Origin: an uncultured Bacilli bacterium
Lineage (GTDB): Bacteria; Bacillota_I; Bacilli_A; RF39; UBA660
Length of the DNA stretch: 64,000 nt
Direction of reading: 5' to 3'
Assembly: GCA_934162195.1 (NCBI GenBank)
Contig: CAKPHO010000005.1
Span: forward strand, 7,382-71,381
Shown in pieces: positions 1-7,743 of the stretch. The notes under the pieces were generated by a model that did no database searches, was not told where the DNA came from, and saw only the letters and a program-made list of their open reading frames with translations. The translations under genes were made by a program, and so were the position numbers. The number at the start of each line of letters is the position of its first letter. Position 1 is the stretch's first letter.

Positions 1-2
1 AA

Positions 3-854
3 AGTGTCTTCAGGAACTTTTCTCTTTCAGTAGCGTCAATTTCTTGTATAACAATAACTTTATTAGTAGTTGCTATTGCTTTCATTCTTTCTGAAAATGT
101 TAATAATTTTGCAAACATTGTAGAAAAAGATGTTACAATTGTTGCTTTTATTGATAACAGTGCTAAACAAGAAGATTTAGAACAAATAAAAAATAAAATA
201 AAAGAGTTGGATAATATAGAAGAAGTAAATTTTGAATCAAGAACACAAATAATGGATGATATGAAAGCTTCTTCAGAAGTATTTAATAATATTATGGAAA
301 ACTATACAGAAGATGATACTCCTGTTCAAGATACATACTTAATAAAAGTAAAAGATATTGATAAAATTGGTGATACTGCTAATCAAATTAAAGAAATAGA
401 ATTAGTAAGTAGTGTTAAGTATGGAGAAGGAATGGTTGATCAACTAATATCTGTATTTGAGGTTGTTAGAAAAATAAGTATTATTGTAGTAGCCGCATTA
501 ATTTTGGTAACAGCGTTCCTAATTGCTAATACAATTAAAATTACTATTTTTTCAAGAAAAAGAGAAATTTCAATTATGCGTCTAGTAGGAGCTTCTAATA
601 TAAATATTAAAATACCATTTATTTTTGAGGGATTGTTCTTAGGATTGTTAGGTTCAATAATTCCAGTACTTGCAACAACTTTTGGATATGTTAGCTTATA
701 CAAACATTTTGGTGGACAATTATTCTCACCATTTATACGTTTAATAACTCCAGAACCATTTATTTATGAAGTGTCAATATTGCTAGTAATAATTGGTATG
801 GTTGTTGGTATGTTTGGTAGTGTTAGGGCAGTAAAGAAACATTTAAAGATATAA
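3..854 (+). CDS. ftsX: Cell division protein FtsX, 5'-truncated by window edge
   Basis: FtsX is the membrane subunit of the FtsEX ABC-type complex that activates peptidoglycan hydrolases at division. The frame is open from the first bases of the window and already inside the first membrane helix (ISCITITLLVVAIAFIL), so the true start lies upstream. An extracellular domain follows, then a C-terminal FtsX/MacB-type permease domain with three more helices and the typical RKREISIMRLVGAS motif between them. ftsE would be expected just upstream, outside the window. A terminator follows at 869. Identification is secure; only the N-terminus is missing. Confidence 0.93.
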   Translation, partial: SVFRNFSLSVASISCITITLLVVAIAFILSENVNNFANIVEKDVTIVAFIDNSAKQEDLEQIKNKIKELDNIEEVNFESRTQIMDDMKASSEVFNNIMENYTEDDTPVQDTYLIKVKDIDKIGDTANQIKEIELVSSVKYGEGMVDQLISVFEVVRKISIIVVAALILVTAFLIANTIKITIFSRKREISIMRLVGASNINIKIPFIFEGLFLGLLGSIIPVLATTFGYVSLYKHFGGQLFSPFIRLITPEPFIYEVSILLVIIGMVVGMFGSVRAVKKHLKI

Positions 855-868
855 TTAATTATTAGTGT

Positions 869-899
869 AAAGGTACAATTATTTGTGCCTTTCTTTTTT
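869..899 (+). terminator. Intrinsic terminator after ftsX
   Basis: AAAGGTAC and GTGCCTTT (one G-T pair) form an 8-bp stem with a short loop, followed by TTCTTTTTT. Confidence 0.8.
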
Positions 900-951
900 G
901 TGAAATATGGGGGTATATTTAATCATACTATAATATTAAATGAAAAAATAA

Positions 952-1001
952 ACACAAAGAAGCTAGGCTTTTAAATAACCTAGATTTCTTTGCGTTTTTT
1001 T
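952..1001 (+). terminator. Terminator/attenuator hairpin inside leader copy 1
   Basis: ACACAAAGAA pairs with TTCTTTGCGT (one mismatch) and CTAGG with CCTAG, followed by seven T. It lies 18 bases after a TATAAT, so a transcript starting there would end almost at once unless read-through occurs. Confidence 0.65.
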
Positions 1002-1072
1002 GCTGTGCCTTTATAGGAAGGGAGTTGTTGTATAAATACATAAAACACAAAAAATATATATTATGACTGGAT

Positions 1073-1100
1073 GTTTATAATAAATAAAAAAGGGTATAAT
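1073..1100 (+). promoter_or_regulatory. Candidate promoter of the LRR pilin gene
   Basis: GTTTAT (1073-1078), 13 bases, then GGGTAT (1092-1097), which also contains TATAAT (1095-1100). The first reading fits the sigma-B class consensus; the second fits a housekeeping -10. The same arrangement and spacing recur at 25442. Confidence 0.45.
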
Positions 1101-1134
1101 TAGAATGTATAATAGAGAGAGGAGTAAGAAATAT

Positions 1135-2751
1135 ATGAAAAAGAAAGGATTTACTTTAATAGAATTACTAGCGGTAATAGTAGTATTAGCAATAATAGCG
1201 TTAATTGCAACCCCAATAGTAACAAGAGTAATAAGTTCTAGTAAGGATTCTGCTAATAAAATAAGTGCAAGTAATTTTGCGTCTAAAGCAAATGAATATG
1301 TAATAGAAGAAAGAATGAATGGAAATATAAAAAGTGGCAATATTTTTGATGAAGTATCAGAAAGAATGAATGGTAAGAAACCTACTTCGGGAGTAGTTTA
1401 TTCTGATGATAATGGAAACATTGCTTTAGCTTTAGTATTTGATAATAGATGTTATACAAAAGAGTATAATAGTGATGAAATAAAAACAGCTGACATTAAT
1501 GAATGTCATGCTCCAGTAGACTATTTAGCTCTTGGAAATACAAATAATGATACAGAATTAACATTCTTTAATGGACCAATTAAAAAAGGTAGCGTTGAAA
1601 AAATAATATTTGTAAATAACACTAATGTACCTACAGATGCAATAGGAAGTTGGAATGCGAGTGCAAGTGGAGATGGAAAAGTAATTGCTTGGTATAAAGA
1701 TGAAGATAATAATAGTTTATATGAAGTATATATAGGTGAAAATGGTGGAGTAAAAGCTAATCCTGATTCATCTAGATTATTTAGTTATTTTTCAAATTTA
1801 GTTAGTTTGGATTTAAAATATCTTGATACATCAAGTGTGACAGATATGTCTTTAATGTTTAATAACTGTTCAAAATTAACTACGCTTGATTTAAGTAGTT
1901 TTGATACGTCACAAGTGACAAGTATGCGAGGAATGTTTCAATTGTGCACTAATTTAACAGCATTAGATTTAGGAAACTTTAATACTTCCAATGTTACAAG
2001 CATGAGGAATATGTTTAATGAATGTTCAAGTTTAACTACTTTAGATTTAAGTAATTTTGACACGTCAAATGTTACGACTATGTATGCTATGTTCCAAAAA
2101 ACTTCAAATTTAACGATGTTGAATGTAAGTAGTTTTGATACATCGAAAGTAACCGATATGGCTTTTATGTTTAGTAAATGTCTTAATTTGCCAGAATTAG
2201 ATTTAAGTAATTTTGATACTTCAAATGTAACAAATATGAGCGCTATGTTTCAAAGAGATTCTAGTCTTACATCACTAGATGTAAGTAAGTTTAATACATC
2301 AAAAGTAACAGATATGTCTAGAATGTTCAGCTTAGTAAGAAATGTTAAATCATTAGACGTTTCTCACTTTGATACCTCAAAAGTAACTAATATGACTTGG
2401 ATGTTTAATGAATGCAATAATTTAGAATCTTTAAATTTAAAAAGTTTTAATACAAAATTAGTAACAGATATGAGTTATATGTTTGAAAACTGTTATAATT
2501 TGACTGATTTAGATTTGAGCAGTTTTGAAACTAGCAAGTTACAAAATATGGAGCACATGTTTGGTGGTAATTCTAAATTGACAAATATTAATTTATCAAA
2601 GGCAACATTTACTGCAGTAACTCAATATTCTGAGATGTTTAATGGTTGTGGATTAACTAGTATTGCAGTAAAAGATGATGATGCAAAAACATTTATTGAT
2701 GCTAGATTAAAAGAGGCAAATATTAATATTGAAGCAACAAAAGCAAACTAA
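1135..2751 (+). CDS. Pilin-like N-terminus fused to BspA-type leucine-rich repeats
   Basis: Surface protein of 538 residues. Residues 1-35 are a class III (type IV pilin) signal, KKKG/FTLIE with Glu at +5 and a hydrophobic helix, so a prepilin peptidase would cut after Gly. A linker region follows to about residue 230. Ten or so repeats of about 26 residues then carry the pattern MFxxCxxLTxLDLSxFDTSxVTxM, the BspA/DUF285 repeat used by bacterial surface adhesins. I start at 1135, not the upstream ATG at 1105, because GAGAGGAG (1117-1124) lies 10 bases before it. The fusion suggests an adhesin carried on, or anchored like, a pilus. Ligand unknown. Confidence 0.85.
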   Translation: MKKKGFTLIELLAVIVVLAIIALIATPIVTRVISSSKDSANKISASNFASKANEYVIEERMNGNIKSGNIFDEVSERMNGKKPTSGVVYSDDNGNIALALVFDNRCYTKEYNSDEIKTADINECHAPVDYLALGNTNNDTELTFFNGPIKKGSVEKIIFVNNTNVPTDAIGSWNASASGDGKVIAWYKDEDNNSLYEVYIGENGGVKANPDSSRLFSYFSNLVSLDLKYLDTSSVTDMSLMFNNCSKLTTLDLSSFDTSQVTSMRGMFQLCTNLTALDLGNFNTSNVTSMRNMFNECSSLTTLDLSNFDTSNVTTMYAMFQKTSNLTMLNVSSFDTSKVTDMAFMFSKCLNLPELDLSNFDTSNVTNMSAMFQRDSSLTSLDVSKFNTSKVTDMSRMFSLVRNVKSLDVSHFDTSKVTNMTWMFNECNNLESLNLKSFNTKLVTDMSYMFENCYNLTDLDLSSFETSKLQNMEHMFGGNSKLTNINLSKATFTAVTQYSEMFNGCGLTSIAVKDDDAKTFIDARLKEANINIEATKAN

Positions 2752-2784
2752 AAATTATTTAAGAAAACAATAATTTAATACAAA

Positions 2785-2827
2785 AAATGGAAAGTTTAAA
2801 AATGTATGGACTTTTCATTTTTTTTGC
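2785..2827 (+). terminator. Intrinsic terminator
   Basis: AAATGGAAAGT and ACTTTTCATTT form an 11-bp stem with one G-T pair, followed by a T run. Confidence 0.8.
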
Positions 2828-2863
2828 TATATAATAAAAATCAATTTTATGGAGGTGATCTTT

Positions 2864-5170
2864 TTGATAAAAACAAACTTGCCAGTTATTTTGTTAAGAG
2901 GTCTTATATTGCTTCCAAATAACGAAATTAGATTAGAATTTGATAATGATTTAAGCAAAAATATAATTGATGTGTCGGAATTGTTTCATGATAATATGTT
3001 ACTAGTTGTAAGTTCTTTAAATCCTCTTGAAGAAATACCTACGGAAAAAGATTTACCTAGTATAGGTGTTGTTTCTAAAATAGTAAATAAGATTGAACTT
3101 CCAAATGGCAAAACACGTGTTATTATAAAAGGTATTAATAGAGCTTATGTAAATGAATATTTAAATTTAAAACATCCTAGTGAAGTTTTAGAATCTATTA
3201 TAACTAATATTGATGATAAAGAGATAGATTCTAAAATGGAAAAAATTATGATAAATAAGATAAAAAGAGAACTTGAAATATATATTAAGAAAGTTTCTTA
3301 TACTAGTAATAGTATTCTTTCTCTAGTTCCTAATATAAGTAGTTTATCAAAATTAACTGATATAGTTGTTCCTAATATTTTAATTGACAACAATCGCTTG
3401 CTTGTTTATTTAAATGAATCTGATCCTATGAAAAGAGGGGAGATGATTTTAGAAGATATATATTCTGAAAAAGAATCTTTTGAAATAGAAAAGCAAATCG
3501 ATTTAAAAGTTAAGAAAAATATGGAAGACAGTCAAAAAGAATATCTATTACGTGAAAAGTTAAAGTTAATTAAAGAAGAACTGGGTGATGTTAGTTCCAA
3601 AGACGATGAAGTAGAATCTATTAGAAAAAAAATAACAAAATTAAAAGCTAATGATAAAGTAAAAGAAAAATTAAATAGTGAATTAAAAAAATATGAATCT
3701 TTAAGTCAAGTTTCCCCAGAAGTAGGTATTACAAAAAATTATATTGATTGGTTATTAGAATTACCTTGGGGTGAGTATACAGCGGATAACTCTGATTTAG
3801 ACAAAGTGTTAGAATCATTGAATAGAAGTCATTTTGGGTTAGAAAAAGTAAAGAATAGAATTATAGAATATCTTGCAGTCAAGATTAACGCAGATATGTT
3901 AAAAAGTCCAATTATATGTTTAGTTGGTCCCCCAGGAGTTGGTAAGACAACTTTAGCCCGTAGTATTGCAGAGAGTATAAATCGTAAATTTGTAAAAATT
4001 AGTGTTGGTGGGGTTAATGATGAAGCTGAAATAAAGGGACATCGTAGGACTTATCTTGGAGCAATGCCAGGAAAGATTATTCAAGCTATGAAAAAAGCAA
4101 AATCAAATAATCCCGTATTTCTAATTGATGAAATAGATAAAATGACTAACAATATAAAAGGAGATCCAGCTAGCGCTTTACTTGAAGTGTTGGATCCAGA
4201 ACAAAATGAATATTTTGTTGATAATTTTATTGAAGAAGAGTATGATTTATCAAAGGTTATGTTTATAACTACCGCTAATTCTTTAGATTCGATACCTGGA
4301 CCACTAAGAGATAGATTAGAAATTATTGAGCTTAATAGTTATACTGAATATGAGAAAATAGATATAGCTAAGAAACATTTAATTCCTAGTTTGTTGGATA
4401 GTCACAACGCTAAAGATATAAAGATTTTAGATAGTTCTGTATTAGAAATAATTAGATATTATACTATGGAAGCAGGAGTTAGAAATCTTGAACGTAAATT
4501 AGAAGAAGTAATCAGAAAGATTATTACAGATAGGTTAAAAAATAAAAAAGAAGATGTGGTTATTGTTGATGATGTTTCTAAGTATCTTGGTAATAGAAAA
4601 TACAGTTTTGGAAAACTAGAAAAGAATGAAGTAGGAGTAGTAAATGGTCTTGCTTATACACCTTTTGGTGGGGATATTATTAAAATAGAAGTAAATTATT
4701 ATAAAGGACATGGTAATTTAATTTTAACTGGTTCTTTAGGTGATGTTATTAAAGAGAGTGCTCAAATAGCGCTTAGTTATGTAAGATCAAACGCTAGTAC
4801 TTTTGGTATAGATAGTGAAAAATTTATTAAAAATGATATACATATTCATATTCCTGATGGTTCTGTTCCTAAAGATGGGCCAAGTGCTGGAATAGCTATT
4901 ACAACGGCAATTATTTCTTCTTTATCAAATCGTATAGTAGATTCAAGTTTAGCTTATACTGGAGAAATAACTTTACGAGGTAATATACTTGCAATAGGTG
5001 GACTAAAAGAAAAAAGTATTGGAGCTTTGAGAAGCGGAATTAAAACGATTTATATACCAGAAGATAATACTAAAGATTTAGAAGAAATTCCTAATGAAAT
5101 AAAAGAAAGAATAAATTATGTAAGTTTTAATAATTATATGGAATTGTTTAAAAATTTAATTAAGAGGTAA
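2864..5170 (+). CDS. lon: ATP-dependent protease Lon
   Basis: Cytosolic AAA+ serine protease that degrades misfolded and regulatory proteins; 768 residues, normal for LonA. The N-terminal substrate domain opens LPVILLRGLILLPNNE. The ATPase has Walker A GPPGVGKTT, Walker B FLIDEIDK and an R-finger region GPLRDRLE. The C-terminal protease carries the catalytic Ser in PKDGPSAG and a Lys in LKEKSIGALR. An ATG at 2849 overlaps the ribosome site itself; GGAGGTGAT directs initiation at TTG 2864, giving the usual Lon N-terminus. The next gene starts 2 bases after the stop, so they are probably co-transcribed. In B. subtilis lonA also lies near spoVID-ysxE-valS. Confidence 0.97.
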   Translation: MIKTNLPVILLRGLILLPNNEIRLEFDNDLSKNIIDVSELFHDNMLLVVSSLNPLEEIPTEKDLPSIGVVSKIVNKIELPNGKTRVIIKGINRAYVNEYLNLKHPSEVLESIITNIDDKEIDSKMEKIMINKIKRELEIYIKKVSYTSNSILSLVPNISSLSKLTDIVVPNILIDNNRLLVYLNESDPMKRGEMILEDIYSEKESFEIEKQIDLKVKKNMEDSQKEYLLREKLKLIKEELGDVSSKDDEVESIRKKITKLKANDKVKEKLNSELKKYESLSQVSPEVGITKNYIDWLLELPWGEYTADNSDLDKVLESLNRSHFGLEKVKNRIIEYLAVKINADMLKSPIICLVGPPGVGKTTLARSIAESINRKFVKISVGGVNDEAEIKGHRRTYLGAMPGKIIQAMKKAKSNNPVFLIDEIDKMTNNIKGDPASALLEVLDPEQNEYFVDNFIEEEYDLSKVMFITTANSLDSIPGPLRDRLEIIELNSYTEYEKIDIAKKHLIPSLLDSHNAKDIKILDSSVLEIIRYYTMEAGVRNLERKLEEVIRKIITDRLKNKKEDVVIVDDVSKYLGNRKYSFGKLEKNEVGVVNGLAYTPFGGDIIKIEVNYYKGHGNLILTGSLGDVIKESAQIALSYVRSNASTFGIDSEKFIKNDIHIHIPDGSVPKDGPSAGIAITTAIISSLSNRIVDSSLAYTGEITLRGNILAIGGLKEKSIGALRSGIKTIYIPEDNTKDLEEIPNEIKERINYVSFNNYMELFKNLIKR

Positions 5171-5172
5171 AT

Positions 5173-5826
5173 ATGGAAAAATATTATAATAAAAAGTTAT
5201 TACAAGCTATTTGCTTTGCGGATGATGTAAGAATATATTTAGATAAAAATGTATTAACCCCCGCCTTTTTAGAGATGGTTGATCATTTTTTAGCAGATTG
5301 TAATTTGGGTGGATTTGTTAGTGAAAAAATGAGGAAAAATTTGATAGAATTAGCTGATTATCTTAGGTATCATGGACAATCAGATTTAGCAAATGATTTT
5401 ATTAGATTAACTAATGTGGCAGAAGTGCGTTACTTTTGTTGGCATGAATTTTTGTATAAAGAATTTGAAAAACGAAGAACTTCATTTAAAGACAAATATG
5501 ATATTTTTGATGCCGGTAGTATGAAAGTATTATTTACATCATTAGAGATGGATTATTTAGTTTTGCAATCGTTATTGTGTGATGATGAGACTTTTCTAAA
5601 TGACTTTGTTCCGGGACTAATACTAGATGAATTTTATTTTATTAGTTGCAAAAGAATTATTGAAGAAGTTCCTCAGTTATTCGAAGATGAGAAAACACGT
5701 GAAAGAATAATTGCCATTCATATGTGTAATAAGAAAATGCAAAAAGAAATAGATGCAGATCAAAAAAGTGATTATAGATCAATAATAAAAACAGGAAAGA
5801 AATTAGTAAAAAAAGTGATTAAGTAA
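5173..5826 (+). CDS. Unknown 217-residue protein downstream of lon
   Basis: I do not recognise the family. The product is soluble, predicted mostly helical, without signal peptide or membrane segment. It is rich in charged and aromatic residues (VRYFCWHEFLYKEFEKRR) and has a lysine-rich tail (KTGKKLVKKVIK). It follows lon by 2 bases and its last codons form the left arm of a terminator, so it closes the lon transcript. The position might suggest a Lon-related role, but this is only context. Confidence 0.75.
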   Translation: MEKYYNKKLLQAICFADDVRIYLDKNVLTPAFLEMVDHFLADCNLGGFVSEKMRKNLIELADYLRYHGQSDLANDFIRLTNVAEVRYFCWHEFLYKEFEKRRTSFKDKYDIFDAGSMKVLFTSLEMDYLVLQSLLCDDETFLNDFVPGLILDEFYFISCKRIIEEVPQLFEDEKTRERIIAIHMCNKKMQKEIDADQKSDYRSIIKTGKKLVKKVIK

Positions 5827-5843
5827 CATAATTGCTTTTTTTT
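5810..5843 (+). terminator. Intrinsic terminator overlapping the end of the lon operon
   Basis: AAAAAGTGATTA and TAATTGCTTTTT pair over 12 bases with two wobble pairs, then a T run. The left arm lies in coding sequence. Confidence 0.75.
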
Positions 5844-5874
5844 GTCATATAAATTTAATGAACAGGAGGAAGTT

Positions 5875-6588
5875 ATGAAAAAAATAATACCTTTTAATAA
5901 AGAAATGTTATTTAATGATAATGTATTTGAAATAACAAGTATATCTTTAGAACACGATCTTAAAGTAAGTGATAATAACCTTATAAGTGGTAAATTTTAT
6001 ATAAATGGTGAATATAAAATATCTGATGTAAGTACTAATACGGAGGTGTTTAAATTTGAATTACCGTGTGACATTAATATAGATTCCAGATATATTTTAG
6101 ATAATGTAAAGATTGATATAGATGATTTTTATTATGAAGTTATTAATTCAAATATATTAAAAATTAGTATTGATGTTTTAATAGACCGTTTAGAGGAAAA
6201 AAAAGAAATAGAACCAGATTTAGAAGAAATAAAAATAGATGATAATCCTGCAGACAGAGTAGATTCTATTGAAATTAAAACAAATTCAATTGAAGAATTA
6301 GAAAAAGATTTAGAAAGAGAAAGTGATGATATGGAAACTTTAGAAAAAGAAAGATGTATTGAAGATGAAGATATAAGTAGTGTTAAATCAATTTTTGGTA
6401 ATTTTACTGATACTACTGAAACATATAAAACATATAAAGTATATATTGTTCGTGAAGGAGATAATTTAGAAAACATTATTCAAAAATATTCAGTATCTAA
6501 AGAAATATTAGAAAAATATAATAATGTTAATGAAATTAATATTGGAGATAAAATAATAATTCCTAGTTTATCAAATGAAAAAAATTAA
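5875..6588 (+). CDS. SpoVID-like protein with C-terminal LysM domain
   Basis: 237 residues. The N-terminal ~100 residues (ITSISLEHDL ... INGEYK) resemble the N-terminal domain of SpoVID, the B. subtilis protein that directs spore-coat encasement. An acidic linker follows, then a LysM domain at about 193-235 (VREGDNLENIIQKYSVS ... IGDKIIIPS), a peptidoglycan-binding fold. The next gene is YsxE-like and valS follows, as in B. subtilis spoVID-ysxE-valS, which supports orthology. It is less than half the length of B. subtilis SpoVID (575 residues). Start at ATG 5875 is set by AGGAGG; the frame is open further upstream without a good site. A non-spore envelope role is possible. Confidence 0.75.
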   Translation: MKKIIPFNKEMLFNDNVFEITSISLEHDLKVSDNNLISGKFYINGEYKISDVSTNTEVFKFELPCDINIDSRYILDNVKIDIDDFYYEVINSNILKISIDVLIDRLEEKKEIEPDLEEIKIDDNPADRVDSIEIKTNSIEELEKDLERESDDMETLEKERCIEDEDISSVKSIFGNFTDTTETYKTYKVYIVREGDNLENIIQKYSVSKEILEKYNNVNEINIGDKIIIPSLSNEKN

Positions 6589-7474
6589 TGATTTATTAAG
6601 GGAGTATTCAATAAAACCTCTTAGGTACACAAAAGAAGGTAGAACGGTTATTATTGATACTGATGACAAAAAATTTGTTATAAAAGAAAAGCTTAATAAA
6701 GATTTAAAAATTTATAATTATCTAGCTTCTAGAAATTTTAATTATTACCCGCGTACTATTAATAGTAGTAGTGATGATTATCAAATAATGGAATATATAG
6801 AGCAGTATGATATACCTGATGAACAAAAAATAATTGATTTAATTGACTTGGTTGCGTTATTACATAATAAGACTACACATTTTAAAGAAATAACAGAAGA
6901 TGATTATAAAGAAATATATGAAGATATTTCTAATAACATAATTTATTTAAATAGTTATTATAACGATTTAATAAATATTATTGATACAAAGGTTTATCCT
7001 AGTCCAAGTGAGTATTTACTAGCTAGAAATATAAGTAAAATATTTGCTTCGTTAAAGTACGCTGAACATGAATTAAAAGAGTGGTATGAAATAGTAAAAA
7101 AAACTAATAAAAAAAGATTGGTTGTTCTTCACAACAATCTTGATTTAAGTCATTTTTTAAGAAATAATAATTCTTATTTAATTAGTTGGGAAAAAGCTAA
7201 AGTGGATATGCCAATATTTGATCTTTATAAACTGTATAAAAAAGTGGGTCTTGATTTTGAATTTACTGAAATACTAAAAAGATATGAAAAAAATTATCCT
7301 CTTTTGAGAGAAGAGCAAAAACTATTATTTATTTTAATGGCATTACCTGATAAGGTTGAATTAGATAATAATGAATATGAAAATACTAAAAAGGTGGGAA
7401 AGATGGTAGATTTGGTATACAAAACAGAAATGATTATTTCACCATATTATTCTGAAGAAGGAAAAACAAAATAA
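6575..7474 (+). CDS. YsxE/CotS-like kinase-fold spore protein
   Basis: 299 residues, overlapping the SpoVID-like gene by 14 bases, so translationally coupled. It looks like a member of the CotS/YsxE group of the aminoglycoside-phosphotransferase kinase fold: an N-lobe with VIIDTDDKKFVIKEKL, and a catalytic-loop-like VLHNNLDLSHFLRNN where HxDxxxxN would be expected in an active kinase. The Asp and Asn of that loop are roughly kept, so activity is not excluded. In B. subtilis ysxE lies directly after spoVID and encodes a coat-associated protein. Family call rests on the fold motifs plus synteny. Confidence 0.72.
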   Translation: MKKINDLLREYSIKPLRYTKEGRTVIIDTDDKKFVIKEKLNKDLKIYNYLASRNFNYYPRTINSSSDDYQIMEYIEQYDIPDEQKIIDLIDLVALLHNKTTHFKEITEDDYKEIYEDISNNIIYLNSYYNDLINIIDTKVYPSPSEYLLARNISKIFASLKYAEHELKEWYEIVKKTNKKRLVVLHNNLDLSHFLRNNNSYLISWEKAKVDMPIFDLYKLYKKVGLDFEFTEILKRYEKNYPLLREEQKLLFILMALPDKVELDNNEYENTKKVGKMVDLVYKTEMIISPYYSEEGKTK

Positions 7475-7618
7475 AACAAGGAAGATAAGAATTAGGAGAA
7501 TATTAAATCGTGTTAAAATGAAAAAAGTAATAATTATTTGATAGATTAAAATAATTGCTAGTATACAAGAACAAAGACACCATTTACCACGATTTCTAAA
7601 CCAATTATTATTATACAT
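7439..7618 (-). CDS. Possible small membrane protein, antisense to the ysxE end
   Basis: A 59-residue frame on the minus strand, too short for most gene callers. It starts with ATG preceded by AGGTGAT at good spacing. The product has a short polar Asn/Arg N-terminus (MYNNNWFRNRGKW), a Cys-containing hydrophobic helix, a single Arg (TRF), and a second hydrophobic stretch; two membrane segments are plausible. It overlaps the last 36 bases of the ysxE-like gene in antisense. A-T-rich DNA often gives such frames by chance, so the ribosome site is the main support. Confidence 0.35.
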   Translation of the reverse strand: MYNNNWFRNRGKWCLCSCILAIILIYQIIITFFILTRFNILLILIFLVLFCFSFFRIIW

Positions 7619-7665
7619 AAAATCACCTATAATAGTTTATGTAAATAATAAAAATATGTATGTAC

Positions 7666-7697
7666 AAAAGAATTCGTTTAAATTCTTTTTTTTTTTA
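7666..7697 (+). terminator. Terminator-like hairpin before the two-domain adhesin
   Basis: AAAGAAT and ATTCTTT flank a TCGTTTA loop, followed by a long T run; probably ends the SpoVID/YsxE transcript. Confidence 0.6.
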
Positions 7698-7743
7698 TTA
7701 AAATATTATATAATGGTTATAGTAATGATAATAGAGGTGACTT

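Larger units (their letters stand above)
905..1130 (+). repeat. Pilin leader element, copy 1
   Basis: First of three related non-coding blocks upstream of pilin-like genes (others at 25214 and 52680). It begins with a G run (909-913) and a conserved stretch around a TATAAT (929-934). This stretch can also be read as a tiny frame ending YLIIL-stop (MGVYLIIL, 907-933). A terminator hairpin follows at 952-1001. Downstream comes a second part, shared closely with copy 2, around TGTATAA, TTATGACTGGATGTTTAT and AAAAAAGGGTATAATTA. Whether it is a promoter plus attenuator, a small-RNA gene or a tiny peptide gene cannot be decided from sequence alone. Confidence 0.6.

Noticed and set aside
1840..2640. 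Regular repeats as a CRISPR array
   Set aside because: The repeats are coding, about 78 bases, diverged, with no spacers; they are BspA-type leucine-rich repeats.
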